Position numbers and translations under genes: made by a program. Source: Symbiodinium natans (lineage: Eukaryota > Sar > Dinophyceae > Suessiales > Symbiodiniaceae). Taken from it: a stretch of 64,000 nucleotides of DNA. The number at the start of each line of letters is the position of its first letter. The first letter of the stretch is position 1. This document shows positions 13,201 through 25,230 of the stretch, piece by piece. The notes below the pieces were generated by a model. The model was not told where the DNA came from and ran no database searches. It saw only the letters and a list, made by a program, of their open reading frames with translations. The stretch spans positions 182,001-246,000 of the forward strand of contig CAJNDS010002154.1 in assembly GCA_905221605.1 (NCBI GenBank). Reading direction: 5' to 3'.

Positions 13201-16200
13201 GGGGCTACACGGACTCCCTGAAAGAAAGTGTGCACACCAGGGCCACGAGGGTCGGAGAGGAAACGCGTGCCATCCGACCTGTGGGTGCTGCCAAGAGGCC
13301 GTGTACGAAGACGTTACCTGGGAGCGCTGGTGGAGACTCTCTGTATACTGATGCTCGGAATGGGGCAGGAGCTTGACACTACAAGGTCACTACAAGTGGG
13401 GCACAGCGCAAGTGGCAAAGCTGCTACGTACTGTAGTGAGAAGCCTGCCATCACTCAGTTTGTTGATTCACAAGACTTTGTTGACTGAACAACATCCAGT
13501 ACAGTCTGCAGCCTGCTGCAGCGAAGGCTTCAGCAGGGGATGTGTTATGCTATGTTATGCTCCTGACTCCAAAGCTCCAAGCAACCCTCAAGCGATCTGA
13601 AGGTCGACTTCAAAGCTGCTGTCTCACCAAGCTCGCCCATCTTCTTCTCCAAGGAGGTCTCGATCTCCATCAAGCGTCGGACCGTCGTGTCATTGCCAGT
13701 CCTTAGCATGTGCAATTCTCGGGTTCACGAGACACTGTCACGACAGTGTGGCCTGCAACGCCAGACTCCCCTCGTGAGGTCAGGCCCTGAGATTGCGGAC
13801 TGTACTCTACTCGACGCTCTACTCGTCTCTACTCTAGCTTTCCATCATCACGGCAACAGGACAGCAAGTCTCAAGGCAGGTCTAAGTCAAGAAGCTCCAT
13901 CTTGGTGACCATTGTCTGTTGGGTAGATGCCACTGTCTGCAAGATTGAATGCGACTCTGTGGACTTGCGGAGCAGGTCCTGCTGCGTTGCGTCCTCGGAC
14001 CCAAGGTGAATGGTCCAACCCGCTGCAAAATCATAAACTATGTAACTATGCTGCAGAACATCTTGAGAAATATCAGCAAAGTGTCCAGCTTCTGCAGCAA
14101 AGCGCTGGAAGAAGTACTGACTGTTTCCACGAGCGCTGCTTTGGTGACGTCCTGCCAGTATGGACAGAGTGTGCCACGTCGTCGGCGACCACCCGCCCCC
14201 CGGTGGGAATTGGTCCTTATAGTACCCTGACACATGCCCCACGTATTTGTCAGCCTTCTGAACGGCCAACATGCTTCGGATTCTGAATAGCCAAGCTAGC
14301 CAAACGCGGCCAAACTGTCCTGGGCACCTGCAATGTTGCCTTGAAGAGACTCGTAAGAAGTACCTGGGCAGCTGCTTCCCAGGTTAGCTTGAAACGCACG
14401 AGCCACCAGTACTGCACGGGGCTGGCTAGCACCCAAACACTTCAAAAGCTGGCTGGTCACGTCCTCACGGTTTTAACTTGGGGGCCTGGGCCTGGTGTGA
14501 ACACAGTTACGTGGTCCATTCGAATATGCCTACTCCAGGGGAGGGAATGAAGCAGATTATTGAAGCACTCGTTCTTGTGTCAAGAAAATCGATGAAGAAA
14601 CCGCAGATACCCTGAAAATGTGGAGACATTTCTTCCGACACATAGGTCTAGGTGGGCAACGTCACTGAGATGCCGAGGGCACCCTGATCGAAGACTGGAT
14701 GTGTCTGCGTCATCAAGGAATGACCGTGTTCGTGCGCATTATGCCGCAGATGCCCGAACTGCTGCCTTCACGCCTGCAACTCCTGGACTAGAGAGATACG
14801 CAGGGTTGCGCACAATTTCGTTCCCAGGCACGCATCGCTTCGAGATCCTTCTTCTGGGTGTCCAACTTTTGCAGGACGACTTCTTGCGAAGAGTCCAGCT
14901 TGTGCAACAACACCTGAACAAGAAGGGTCTACTCTCTCACAATTCACAATGTTTTCGGTTGGCCTGACAAGCGTTCACCGTCTGCATGAGCGTCACCTGC
15001 AGGGCAGGCGAGCACGCACTTTACAGCCTGTCTGCAGGTCAACGCGCCTGTCCAAAATCCATGCGTTGAGCCACGCTCTCTTGGGTGGACTCCAATGAAT
15101 GGCTGACATTGTCCTGCCGACAGGACCCAAGCCCACACATATCAACAGTTCCAGTAGGACATTTTGCAGCCTCTGTTGGCCGACGTCACAAGTCCACATT
15201 GTGAACTTCTTGCCCCACGATGAGAGCCGTTCATGCTGGGACTCTGCTGTAGCCCTGCGGTTTAGCATAGCGCGTGGCACGTTGTTGTTCATTGATCTAT
15301 GTAAGTAAGGCAAGTCGCCTGCTGGCTTCTTGCATGACACCATACTTTCTTGCTCGAAATCTGCAGTGGCGGATGCAGGTGTTGCGCACGGCGCGTTTTT
15401 GTCGAAAGCAGGCGGCAACCACTCTCGGCCCTGGAGATGCTTCTGGTCTTCTGGTTGTACATATAAACCTAATAATCTGTTGCTCTGCACTGCCGATTCT
15501 TGGCTGCATCCATCTTGGTTGCAAAAGTCCCCACTTGTGTACATTGTGAGTCCTCGAAAGACTGGAGCCTGGACCTGGGCCGGAAACATGTCATCACGGC
15601 AGCATTTGCACTCGCGATCATAAACGCCAAGAAACATCACCGTCTCGTGCAGAGGCAGAACCTCAGTCCGAGGATCTGATGAAGAAATCCCTGCGTTGAA
15701 GCTCTGTTCGAGTCCATTCCCAGCCCCCATGTCTTTCTACTGCGGCAGCTCCGGGCCCTAGACTTAAAGAACAACTGGAGACAAAACAGGAGGCTGCAAG
15801 AAACCACCGTGCTGTTAATCACGACCTACTTGGGCAAACCTAGCAGCGAAGTACACACCATGGCAGCTCTGTAGTGGTGGGCTTACACATGTTAAAACCG
15901 CCCCACATCCCTACCAATGAGAAGGATTGATTTTACACTTTTAAAGGGCTGTTCCATGAAGTCATCAAAATGTCCGGTGCGACTGAAGACCGCTCAGGGC
16001 ACACGGGAGCCTGGCAAAGGCCTGAGGTTAGCAAAGCTGTCCTGGGGGGCCGAGGCCACGTCTGTTGACGTTCGACATCATGTGGGCAGGGTTGCCCGGT
16101 ACACTATGCAATGTTGCGCCTGCCCTCCTGACTCCCTTGTCACCCTGCTTCGTTTTCATATCTCCCAACATCGTAGGTGAGTGGCGGCACGCTGCACGGC

Positions 16201-16401
16201 GGCTGCGATTTTGTCATCAAAAGCGGACAAATCCACAACTCCACCTCAACATGCTCACATATGCAGTCGGTGCAAATCGAAGGAGCGCTGCGGCATGCCA
16301 TGGAGGAATCAAACCCACACAGCCTATCCTGGCCTGCACTTCATGCTCAATCTTGGAGTGACAGTCTGCTATGCATTCCATTTGTTCCTGCAGTTCCGGT
16401 C
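10290..16401 (-). CDS. Multi-exon coiled-coil protein, family not recognised
   Basis: A run of minus-strand exon-like blocks shares Leu/Lys/Glu/Gln composition. In transcript order: ELQEQMECIADCHSKIEHEV (about 16335-16401), LLHKLDSSQEVVLQKLDTQK (14838-14905), AALVETVSTSSSALLQKLDT (14075-14155), DATQQDLLRKSTESHSILQT (13880-13985), RRLMEIETSLEKKMGELGET (13605-13690), LANEVSSESVLATLKDELTT (12805-12945), MDLLTNANDGIQTNADSLQA (12305-12425), TAQELRGIVAEELTKAQGND (12036-12135), MVERLEDWSTSVGPL (11795-11945), GLQTQLGDLTTRFAPVAEKP (10905-11030), PRLEELKNVSEAPPQ (10720-10855) and LSDESAVRLRKAKATLHRAM (10290-10345). The motif QKLDT occurs in two exons, hinting at internal repetition. Introns are several hundred bp. 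Start and stop were not fixed, and it may be more than one gene. Confidence 0.5.
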
Positions 16402-16901
16402 TCCTGCCTACAGGTGGCGTCATCACTCCGGTGACCTGCAGGGCAAATTCAAAGGATCTGCTCACGTTTGGCATTTCCTTGCACACTCACTCGTGTAGTG
16501 AAGGCCGGCCTGACTTCCTGACTTCATCGTTGAGATTCTTTCCTTGTTGGCTTCCAAGACCTTCCTGGGCACTGATGCAAGACACACGGGACCCCGTGCT
16601 ATTGACCGTCGCACACTCAACCCATCCAAAGCACCAAGTGTGCCGAGAGGTTCTTAAGATCTTTGAGTTGAACTCATCCGCTGAGCTTCAGAAGAAGGGA
16701 AGGATGTGAAGGGCAGCCCCCGCGACCTTTTCACAGCCTAGTTTTGGTCAACGGAAGGTCGTATTTTTCAATTTTAAAGGCAAAATAGTCTTCGGAGACC
16801 CCTCCTTGCCTCACAAGTCGCATTATCCCCGGCAGACTACCCAATTCTTGCCACCCTTCAGATACATTTCCGAATTCTTGCCGAGCCAGAGAGCGTCTCC
16901 A

Positions 16902-17140
16902 TCACACGCCGTGCATCCCTTGACCCCAATATCTAAAGTAGCCTGCACGATGAGTCTTGATGAACGCCTTGGCATCCACCCATGAATCCCCTATGTGCCC
17001 ATTTTTCCACGATTCAAGAATGCGGCCTGGCTTCATGAATGGATCTTCTTTCTCCTTGGGCAATGCGCAAGGCAACACTGTGATAAAGCCAGTGCTGCCA
17101 TCGTCAATGCATGGATTCCCCTGCTTGCAGGCCAGAATCC
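16902..17140 (-). CDS. Terminal exon of an unrecognised gene
   Basis: After a CAG acceptor near 17127, a minus-strand frame reads GNPCIDDGSTGFITVLPCAL, then KEKEDPFMKPGRILESWKNG, and runs to AGYFRYWGQGMHGV and a TGA at 16902. It is rich in Gly, Trp, Phe and charged residues, as in a folded soluble domain, and unlike the coiled-coil exons downstream. A possible preceding exon lies near 17215-17270. No family is recognised. Confidence 0.45.
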
Positions 17141-17149
17141 ACAACACCG

Positions 17150-18805
17150 CCCTGGTCCTGTCCTTGGACCAACAAGGCTCGGAACAGAGTCTCTAGGTGC
17201 CTTGTGCGCGCTGGTGGGCCATGGCACGGGCTATTTGGCAATTCCTGCAAAGAATGTCGTCACGGATAAGCCCAGTGTCCCATGTTCATCTTTTCCGAGC
17301 TCCAGCGGCGCTGGACGGCATCGACAAGCCTAGGTTGAACACTTGTTGAACCGAGTTGAACCAGTGGCGCATGACAAGTGCCACGTCAAAGCCACGTCAA
17401 AGGCTCTGAGCCAAGGCTCGCCCAAGGCAAGCACAGCTCCATGCATCGCTCCTTTCAGGGTAGCATCTCACATACATGACATATTTCTTCTAGAAATGAA
17501 TATGCTTTTCGTTGCCTTAGCTTCGCTAAGCTTTGTGAGTTTGCAAACCATCTAAGATTCTAGTTTCTATACCATTTACAGTATCTACAGTACAGCCTAA
17601 GCAGGAACTGTCGACTGGGCTACGAGATTGCTGCCTGGTTGAGCCTTTCCAGGACTGCCGTGTTGGTAACGCCGCTTTCAACCTGGAGCGGCATGCTGTG
17701 AAAACATGCGAAAGTTGAAAGCTTCAGCACGAGTTCTACGCACTGAAACAGACTCATGCTCAGCTGTCCCAGCCAGGAGCAAGTGCACTAAACTGCGGGC
17801 AGCATGAAAGCAATGGCAGCCGAACAACCAGAAGCTTGATCAAGCGGTCGGAGTGGTTTGCCAGCTGGAGTGTCACCATCCTTAGAAAGTCGGTGTGAGC
17901 ATACAGATGAGGCAAGATGAGGCGAGTCATGGTCGTCGGGGCTTCGGGGGTTCTGTGCATCGGTTCTTGCCTTGGCCTCGCTGGCGCAGGCTCCAGCCAT
18001 AGCAAGGCCTATACTTGTACCGGTACAAGTACCATGCATGTGTCGAGGGGCGTGTCGGCTACCAACTCCACCATCTTCTCCTCGCTTTCCTTGATGCATC
18101 AGGCTATGCATGGCTTAGCCAAGGCCTTGACAAGTGCACATCGGGCCACCAACTGACTATCTCGACAAAACCGGGTTGTGATCGGCATCAGGAAGCGGCT
18201 GTGAGCTACGGACAACACGCAGACATATTCCAACCCCATGTCCCTGCACCTTGTTTCAGGTCGGAGTTTTAACCTTCACCTGCAATTGCATTCTGCGGGT
18301 ATGTATTGATGTGCATTGGGAATGGCGTGCAGAAGCTTCTGTTCCAGCCCTCGGCTGCTCTTGTTTCGACTTGTTTCGTTCGTTCTCTTGTTCTGCCTTG
18401 CAGTCACAGGCTGCCAGGCGACGGCCTCTTCCCCAAGGCCGAGACCATAGTCCTGTTAAACAGAGCTCGAACTGTCCGAACAATGCGACATGTACTGACA
18501 TGTGCCGACATGTGCTGACATGTGAACCTCGCAAATCTCAGCGACTTTTAACTTCATTCTCGAAAGAAGCTGATGGTGCCTGGTTCTATGAGTGTCCTAT
18601 GGCACGCGTCCTCGGCACTCAAGCGCCCGCGCGCATTCTTGCCTGCCTCCATGATGGCCTTCCTTCAGTCTCAAAAAACAGTAAGGGCACAACACCTGCA
18701 TGCCCCGATGGCAGTATAGGCTTAACGTATGGCCTCAAGCCGCCAGTGCTTTGAAGCGATGCTTGGCTTCGGAATGCCACTTCCATGGCAGCAAACAGGT
18801 ATAAA
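17150..18805. other. Intergenic stretch between the rhodopsin stop and the next terminal exon
   Basis: No clear gene is seen. A minus-strand frame near 17800-18100 and a plus-strand frame near 17917 are both open, but neither resembles a family. Short tandem bits occur (a repeated ACATGT-rich stretch at about 18485-18530). Confidence 0.4.
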
Positions 18806-21800
18806 CTAGTGTAAACTAGTTCGAAGTACAACGGCACTCCCATTCAGTCTTGGCGTCTTGTTCAGCGCATCCTCGGGCACGTCATCGGAGGGGGAGAGGC
18901 CATAAAGCTCGCGTGCTGCTTCGAGCTTCCTTTGGTGGACCGTCTTCCTTAAGCGCAAGAGGCTCAAGCCCCAGCTTTGCATGCTGGCAGCTAATGGCAG
19001 TGTAGCTACACAGCCTTTAGGTTGAAGCTGAAGCTGACCATGCGCCACCAACAATTGGAGACTGCAAATACTGCTTTACAAAAACCGATGTTCGAGCTCA
19101 AGCCACATCGCACAGCAGATCAAGGACGAGCTCTCAAAACAACACAAGGGACAACAAGTCCCTGCACTTTACCACAGCCGGTGATTTCAAATGGAGAAGC
19201 CCTGAAATCCTGGCTGGAGAGGCTTCCGAGATGTGCGGAATAAAGCGGATGCTTCGTACGCACACTACCTCCGGTAGGACCTCCACAGGCTTTGAAGCAC
19301 CGTGCCAACTCCACATCGCGGGTTGGGATTGAGAAGATCAACACAGAAGTCTGTGACACCCATGCTTCGCATAAACAAACCGTGCCAATGACTTCAGATG
19401 CCTGCCGCACCTATGCTTCTAATCAAGTTTGTCCCAAAGAAGCTGACCGATGTCCTTGATGCTCATGCTTCTAAACAAACCTCACCAGGTAATGAGAAGA
19501 CGACGCTTAAATACCGCCAACACCCATGTTGCCAACACAAAAACCCTCGACCCAGAGAAGATTGCGTTCGATGACTCAAACAACCATGCTTCAATATATA
19601 TATATATATATATATATCCGAAAAACGAGAAAATGACCTTATGCCTGAGATCCTCCAAGACCCAGCTTCTAACAAACCTCCGCGACAAAACATGACCGTA
19701 GATGCCTTTGGCTCTAGTTGACTCATGCTTCTGTTGAAAAAATGATCTTGGATGCCTTCAACACCAAACGACACGATCCTTGATACGTCGCTTAATTCAG
19801 AGTTCCGGCCGCTGCTTGGGCCCACTGCTAGCGGCTGCTAACACAGATGGAAGCAAAAGGGCAGTTTCGTCGATAGTTCACCTCGCAAAGGTTCCCTGGC
19901 CTCCTCTAAATCCACCTCCCCTGCTCCCAGGACCTGAAAGGTGCTCCTCCCACCAAGGCACCCCCACCTCCATGGCCAGGGATGAGCTTCCGGCTCTGTG
20001 TCTTTCTGCTAAAAAACTACTTCCCCCCCCCCCCCTGCAAGGCAGGGGGGGGGCAGGGTTGTGGAGGTTACGGGCACCAATTTAAAATAAATCTTCTCTA
20101 CATGTATGGACCCTAAACCTAAGATGGTAAAGGCCTCCGCACGCCGGGCCGAGGCGGGCGACGCACAGCGGTTTACATTACGTATGCTCGCGATCCGGGC
20201 TATGCCGTGCCTGAAACAGCTTGAGCAGCACTTAAAAAACGAGTATCTAGTACTAACAGAAGTCCGATCATTCCTCAGAAGGTTGCTTTGCAAGCATACT
20301 TCTGCGAAGTCACATGCGCTGGCCGAGGATGATAAGTGAGAACTTCGCAAGCCTCGGCCAGCCAAATCACCGACACGCACTGCCCCCCCCCCGCGAATTT
20401 GTGAGACAACACCGCCTGCAACAGCCTCAAGCGGCAATGACTTGCTTCAGCTCAGTCCGTGACAGACTCTGCACTGGACTGCTGCGTGCATGCTGTGACG
20501 TGGCGTATACTTCACATGCATGCAAGGACTAGCATCGCATTGCAAACTTGTTTTGCAAAATGTATGCCGGGGTGCATGTTCAGCACAACCCATCCCAACT
20601 CAATGGTCAACTCCTGGTCGACTATGTTGAAGCCTGCACGGCGCATTTGCTCAAGCATTTTCGCTCAAGACACTGTGTCCCCTTCAATACAAATTGAAAC
20701 TTTTCATCCTTCGATGCATCGCACACAAAGCCCCGTAAGCCGCGAAGTGTTCCCTGCATTTGACGTGTCTGAAGCAAAGTATTCAGCCGGCCTTCTGGGC
20801 TCAGCATGAACCAGATAGGGAATGGAAACCAAGTGGCAATGAGAACCAGCGAAAGTTTGCCTGCATTCCAGCACATCATGTTTCATACGTTTCATCAGAT
20901 CGCATTTACACCCTTCATTATAGATATCTGACCGTGGATATGCTGGATGCAATGTGCAAGCGGGTTGCGGTAGTCAGACTGGCCGTGAATGAGGGATTCC
21001 TCTCCCTCACTGTTCCTGGATATGGGGGCAGGCTAGTTGAATTGAAAGATGTGCGAGCCAGTGCCAGCTCCCTTTGCAGCCAAGAAGCTCCGCGATTTGG
21101 AGGGCGTTGTAGTAGAACATGACGGCGACAACGATCATGCCAAATGAGAACCAAATGTAACGAAGTCCTGCCAGCCCCTACCCTGCTTGCATCGACAAAT
21201 GCTGGGCCGCTGCACATTGTTGCGCACATTGTTGCGCACAGCAAATCAAGGCATGCGTGCAACCCTCCTCCATCTGTAAAGGTGGCAGCGACTCCACACA
21301 AGAGGGTAGCCGCAGACAGCATTGGCATCATGAATCGTCCTTAGGCCCATCAGTAGGGAGCTAGCCAACAAAATCACAGGGACACCAGGAGCATGCCCAA
21401 ACAAAAGTCAGCTAAGAGTCGGTATGACGGCACTCGTGCTCCTGCCAGCACAACCTGAGCAAAGATCAAAAAGAGTTGATCATGAAGCAAATCGCATGCA
21501 AGACCATCAAAAACAAGAGCACAAACTACAGCCAGAGCACCATCTTGAGTTGCAGGATGGGGCACCTGAGCAGCACTTCCCGTTACCCCGCTAAAGATTC
21601 GCTTCCGGGGTCTTAAACCGCAACCATCTTCGGGGCGAAGTCTACCTGTCAAGACTTGTGCTTCAATCTGTTGGAAGTGCCGATCAAAGTGTGCTCGGCA
21701 CGGTCGCCAGCACTACTCATGTGTACAACTCACACGAGTCCGTGAAGACTACCAAGTGTTTTCCGAGACTGCCGAATGTAAAACGATCAAGGTGTGTGGC

Positions 21801-22490
21801 AGCCTCCCACTTAGGAAACCATGGCAGGGCACGTCAGGACCCACTCAACGGGCCGGGCCAGCTGAAGAACAAAGCCTCCCGTGTAGCCAGGAATCTCGAA
21901 ATCGTCGATGCCAGTGAGCCTTAGCATGGCCATGCGTTGAAGCACTTTTGAAGCCTTTTTGAAGAGCACTTGAAGCCTCTGAACCACACATAACCGAACA
22001 CAAATTGGGGGAAATTTGCAGCAACTGATCTTTGCAAGAAAAAACAGACAAGGTAAAACTCCATTTCATAAGCGCAGCTGTAGAATGTTGAAGAAGCCGG
22101 AGAAGAGGCACACTGCGGTGCTCAGCGTTGCGCAGACGGCGTGCCGCTGCTCGAGGGGAGCCTTGTGGGCGACTGCCACCTCAGCTTCCAAGGTGGTCCA
22201 GGGCTTCAGGAAGCGCTCGCATGATTGCACGCAGTGCAAACACGCTGGACACCGGAAACCCCACAATTGCCCCAGAGCACCTCGCGAGCACTACATGAAA
22301 GCCTTGCCTTGGCGTTGTTGGCGAAGATGAGCCACATGGCCAGGACGAGGAATGCCTAGGAGAGCGCGGGTCTCTCGTGGCGCAGATGACATGTGACCTG
22401 CTTCAGCTTCCATTCGGCTCCGCCATCTTCAGAATCCAATGAGCTCGTGCACATCGCGCACTTGGCGTTGCGACTAAGTGGCCGTACCCT
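18806..22490 (-). CDS. Microbial (type I) rhodopsin, multi-exon
   Basis: Helix-by-helix exons are visible on the minus strand: helix A AFLVLAMWLIFANNAK (22308-22356); helix B HAVCATLSTAVCLFSGFFN (22079-22187); helix C LTGIDDFEIP then RPVEWVLT (21833-21919), finished by a 25-nt microexon encoding CPILQLKM (21541-21565); ARVPSYR (about 21410-21460); helix D MMPMLSAATLLCGVAATFT (21279-21341); helix E RYIWFSFGMIVVAVMFYYN (21070-21160); helix F ATWFPFPIWFMLSPEG (20790-20860); start of helix G NIVDQELTIELGWVVLNM (20575-20633); and a tail exon GLSLLRLRKTVHQRK ending in a stop at 18806. By alignment with bacteriorhodopsin, R82, W86, T89, P91, W182, P186 and W189 equivalents are present. The Asp85 counterion is Glu and the Asp96 donor position is Lys. 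The exon with the retinal lysine was not found. Exon 22405-22490 is a likely N-terminal part. Confidence 0.85.
19355..19790. repeat. Degenerate tandem repeat with a (TA)12 microsatellite
   Basis: Sequences around CATGCTTCTAAACAAAC recur several times in diverged form within a presumed rhodopsin intron. (TA)12 lies at 19594-19617. Confidence 0.45.
20023..20053. repeat. Poly-C/poly-G perfect hairpin
   Basis: C13 followed by TGC, three bases (AAG), then GCAG9 forms a 12-bp GC stem with a 3-nt loop inside a presumed rhodopsin intron. Confidence 0.8.
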
Positions 22491-22639
22491 GAACAATCTG
22501 TGCCACATTGTGGGCATCGTTCCAATCCTTGGTTTGCGCTTCGCCACGAGACCCCTCGCCAAGACTGTGGACCACAGCAGGTCAGGTCACCGGAACAAAC
22601 CTGACAAACCAAGGATCGACAGAGTCAGAACACGTCTCA

Positions 22640-22960
22640 GTTTGAAGTCGCCGCATTCGATCTGTCGACTCCTTGTTCGAGGCATTCAGACTTGAAAGGC
22701 TTCCACAGCACAGGAGTACATGCAACGCCTACAACACAGTACGAGGCAGCTTCCTGGATCACGGCGATGGCCTGCGACAGTCGGCTTTGCTCGGCTTGCA
22801 GGACTTCGCGCGGATCCTCATGGGGCTTGAAAGTGCAACATAGTGCAGCATCTTCATCGAGGCCAGACAAGCACGTGCATTTCTCCAAGATCAACAAAGC
22901 AGCCAAATATGGCATCGAGGACATTCTGGAGCGCCTGAGAGCACGCAAGAGCTCTCGATT
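22640..22960 (-). CDS. Possible 5' exon upstream of the rhodopsin
   Basis: A minus-strand frame encodes HEDPREVLQAEQSRLSQAIA followed by a short hydrophobic run, and before it RALRRSRMSSMPYLAALLI. The composition is exon-like and the strand matches the rhodopsin gene just downstream. It could be an N-terminal extension of the rhodopsin or a separate gene. No family is recognised. Confidence 0.35.
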
Positions 22961-23552
22961 ACTTAACAGCACTTGCAGTCCTGGGACAAAGCTCGGATGT
23001 TGAGCGTTGCACCTGTGGTGTATATTGCGTGTGCTGGCTGTCCCCGGGCTTGTAAGCGACAATGGCTGCGGTGGGAACGCAAGCGCCGAATCGCCTTCGC
23101 TCCTTGACAGCGCATAAGTTAAAGCTATCTCACGCCTGCGAAATCCTTCGAATCTTAACCATTGCTACATCGCAGCAGGCATTAAAATCCTAGATAACAC
23201 GAATTGCTTACCAAGCATGGCCTTGAAACTGCAGGGGCTTATGTGGAGAATGGGCTCCATGCCGGGGGAAGCAGCAAGAACCAGTAGTACAGCCGCCACG
23301 TAGTGGAGACCTCTGCCGCACAGCTGGTGCGGAGCAAGTGGCAACTATGTCGTAAGCTACCCCGCAAAAAGACCGATCAGCTAGAGACTGGGACCGCGCT
23401 GATTGCAACTGATTATATGCATCGCCTGGCAAACCACAGCCGTTCGCGCATTCAGGGACGAGAAACATGCCACGACCTCGGCACAGGAAGGTGTGAACGA
23501 CTCAAGTTACGCAGGAACTGAAGCCGCCCCTTTCGTGAATCGGATGATGGCA

Positions 23553-23939
23553 TCATTGATACAAGTGTGACCTGCTTGTACAAGTCACCAGTTTTGCAAC
23601 AGCTACGTGTGAGGTACGCGCCCACCAAAGCTCGATGAAGAATGCCAGGTCCTTGCTTGAGGAACCAACTGCGAGTCTGATCAAAGAGTCTGAACTTTGG
23701 TTCTTCGGCTTGGATGCAGCGGGGGAGCGAGAACAGTTGCTCGGAAGCCCCGTCGTGGCTTCAGCTGAGTCTGCGTGAACCACCTCAGTCTGCTCAGTCT
23801 CGGCGCTTTCTCGGTCAGCCGTAGAAAGGCACGAAAGAAAGCGCTTCAAAGGCAGAAGTGCCACCTTCACTGAAGCCTGACACCTTGAAGCGACTTCACC
23901 TGGCAGCCTTAGCCGGCCACTTCTTCCAGTGAGAGCCAC
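23553..23939 (-). CDS. Uncharacterised exon-like frame
   Basis: A 128-codon minus-strand frame contains an acidic, Ser/Thr-rich middle (STADRESAETEQTEVVHADS) and a hydrophobic patch (DLAFFIELWWAR). It lies between the rhodopsin and the glucan-synthase-like exons and could belong to either. Composition is the only evidence. Confidence 0.3.
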   Translation of the reverse strand: MALTGRSGRLRLPGEVASRCQASVKVALLPLKRFLSCLSTADRESAETEQTEVVHADSAEATTGLPSNCSRSPAASKPKNQSSDSLIRLAVGSSSKDLAFFIELWWARTSHVAVAKLVTCTSRSHLYQ

Positions 23940-24034
23940 CGTCTTCGAGAAAGAACTGAAGCCAAGCCTGGCTTAAGGGAGCTTACAGCAGACTATCCCA
24001 GGACAAAGCAAAGGCCAAGCCTTCATGTCGTTCG

Positions 24035-24775
24035 CCCAGCACGATGGTCGAAATTGGTACGGGTTGAAGATGAACGGTGCCAGGAGCCAAGACACGGTGA
24101 CCTGATGAACATGCGTACAGGCACATGACGACATGCTTGAAGCCCAGAAAGAACTCCCATGAACAGCCCGGTTCACCCTGAGCTGCCCGCCAAACACAGC
24201 GATACCATGATGCCGTAGAGTTGTGGGCCCGTGTTGTCCATTCCTTTCACGATTTGGGCTGTTGGGAGGCTGGAGGCCGAGGCTTGCAAATTGCAACTCC
24301 TTGCAACTTAGGCACCACCAGCAACCACGACCAGCACCATGAGAATCAGCAAAGCGGCCCCGTCGTAGTACCTCGGTTGTGCTGTCTTCACCCCAGTCCC
24401 CGCTATGTTCACCAATAGATTTTTGTGAAGGAGCACGTGGTCTCGAATGCAGCCTATAATTTGTGAGCCCAGCTACGTGATGCGAGCATAGTCCAGGTAC
24501 AGCCCTCCTGGCTGGAGGTGGCCTTAGAATTTCTTAGAAGTGCCCGAAACGGGCCGCTTGTTCAGTTTGGAGACGAGCAGTCACACAAGAAGAAACCAGA
24601 AAGCATGACCGATCATCAACTAGCTTTCGACACGTGGCGAACCGGGCGAGTTTGCCCTTGGTGTTCCGGGTTCCTCTCAGCTAGGTCTCCGGACCCGTAT
24701 CAGTGACCACGCCCACAAAGGGTCTCCGCTCTGTGGGAAGCCCTCGCCCCGTGGCAACCTTACGCGACACTTGCG
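24035..24775 (-). CDS. 1,3-beta-glucan (callose) synthase-like C-terminal exons, apparent fragment
   Basis: Three minus-strand blocks match the C-terminal membrane region of the FKS/GSL glucan synthase family in the right order: KVATGRGLPTERRPF (about 24715-24765, the family's ATGRG motif), RYYDGAALLILMVLVVVAGG (about 24312-24385, a transmembrane helix), and VTVSWLLAPFIFNPYQF (about 24050-24105, the family's SWLxAPFxFNP motif). These enzymes make beta-1,3-glucan at the plasma membrane. The large catalytic region that should lie upstream has no room: chlorophyll synthase ends at 25231, only 460 bp away. Either a fragment was captured here or the upstream exons lie elsewhere. No clear terminal exon was found. 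Confidence 0.55.
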
Positions 24776-25230
24776 GAACAGCCTCCTAGCAGCGGCTCCA
24801 AACTCCAAACAGCAACGATTGGCTTGCACCAACTGTCAGCTTGCTGTTTTGTCGCGTGGTCTGATGAGCTATTGCGGACAAACTAACATAAACTAACATA
24901 CAAGACATACAAGTTGTATCGTACTGGCAGGCACAGCCTCATGAATCCCACTGCACTGCGCGCATGGCCCAGAACGGCCTGCTACAGCGCCTTTTTTAGA
25001 TTCACGCCGCTGATATTGTCAATCGTTTTTCGCGATCAACGGTGAAAATCGGATGCAGCGCTTGCACCCAACTTTGCTACACACGCGTGTTGGCACGAGA
25101 GCCATGAGTGACATGGACTTCCCTCCGCCACACTTCCGAGCACCTCTGGAAGCTTCTGCGACGATCGTAGGGCTCAAGGATATACTGCATCTTCCCGGTG
25201 ACGCAAGCTGCTCACACTGCTAACATGCTC
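24776..25230. other. Spacer between chlorophyll synthase and the glucan-synthase-like exons
   Basis: About 450 bp with no recognisable coding block on either strand and no strong repeat. Confidence 0.5.

Noticed and set aside
16957-17196. Plus-strand frame opposite the 16.9-17.1 kb exon
   Set aside because: It is the shadow of the minus-strand exon, which has an acceptor, better composition and a proper stop.
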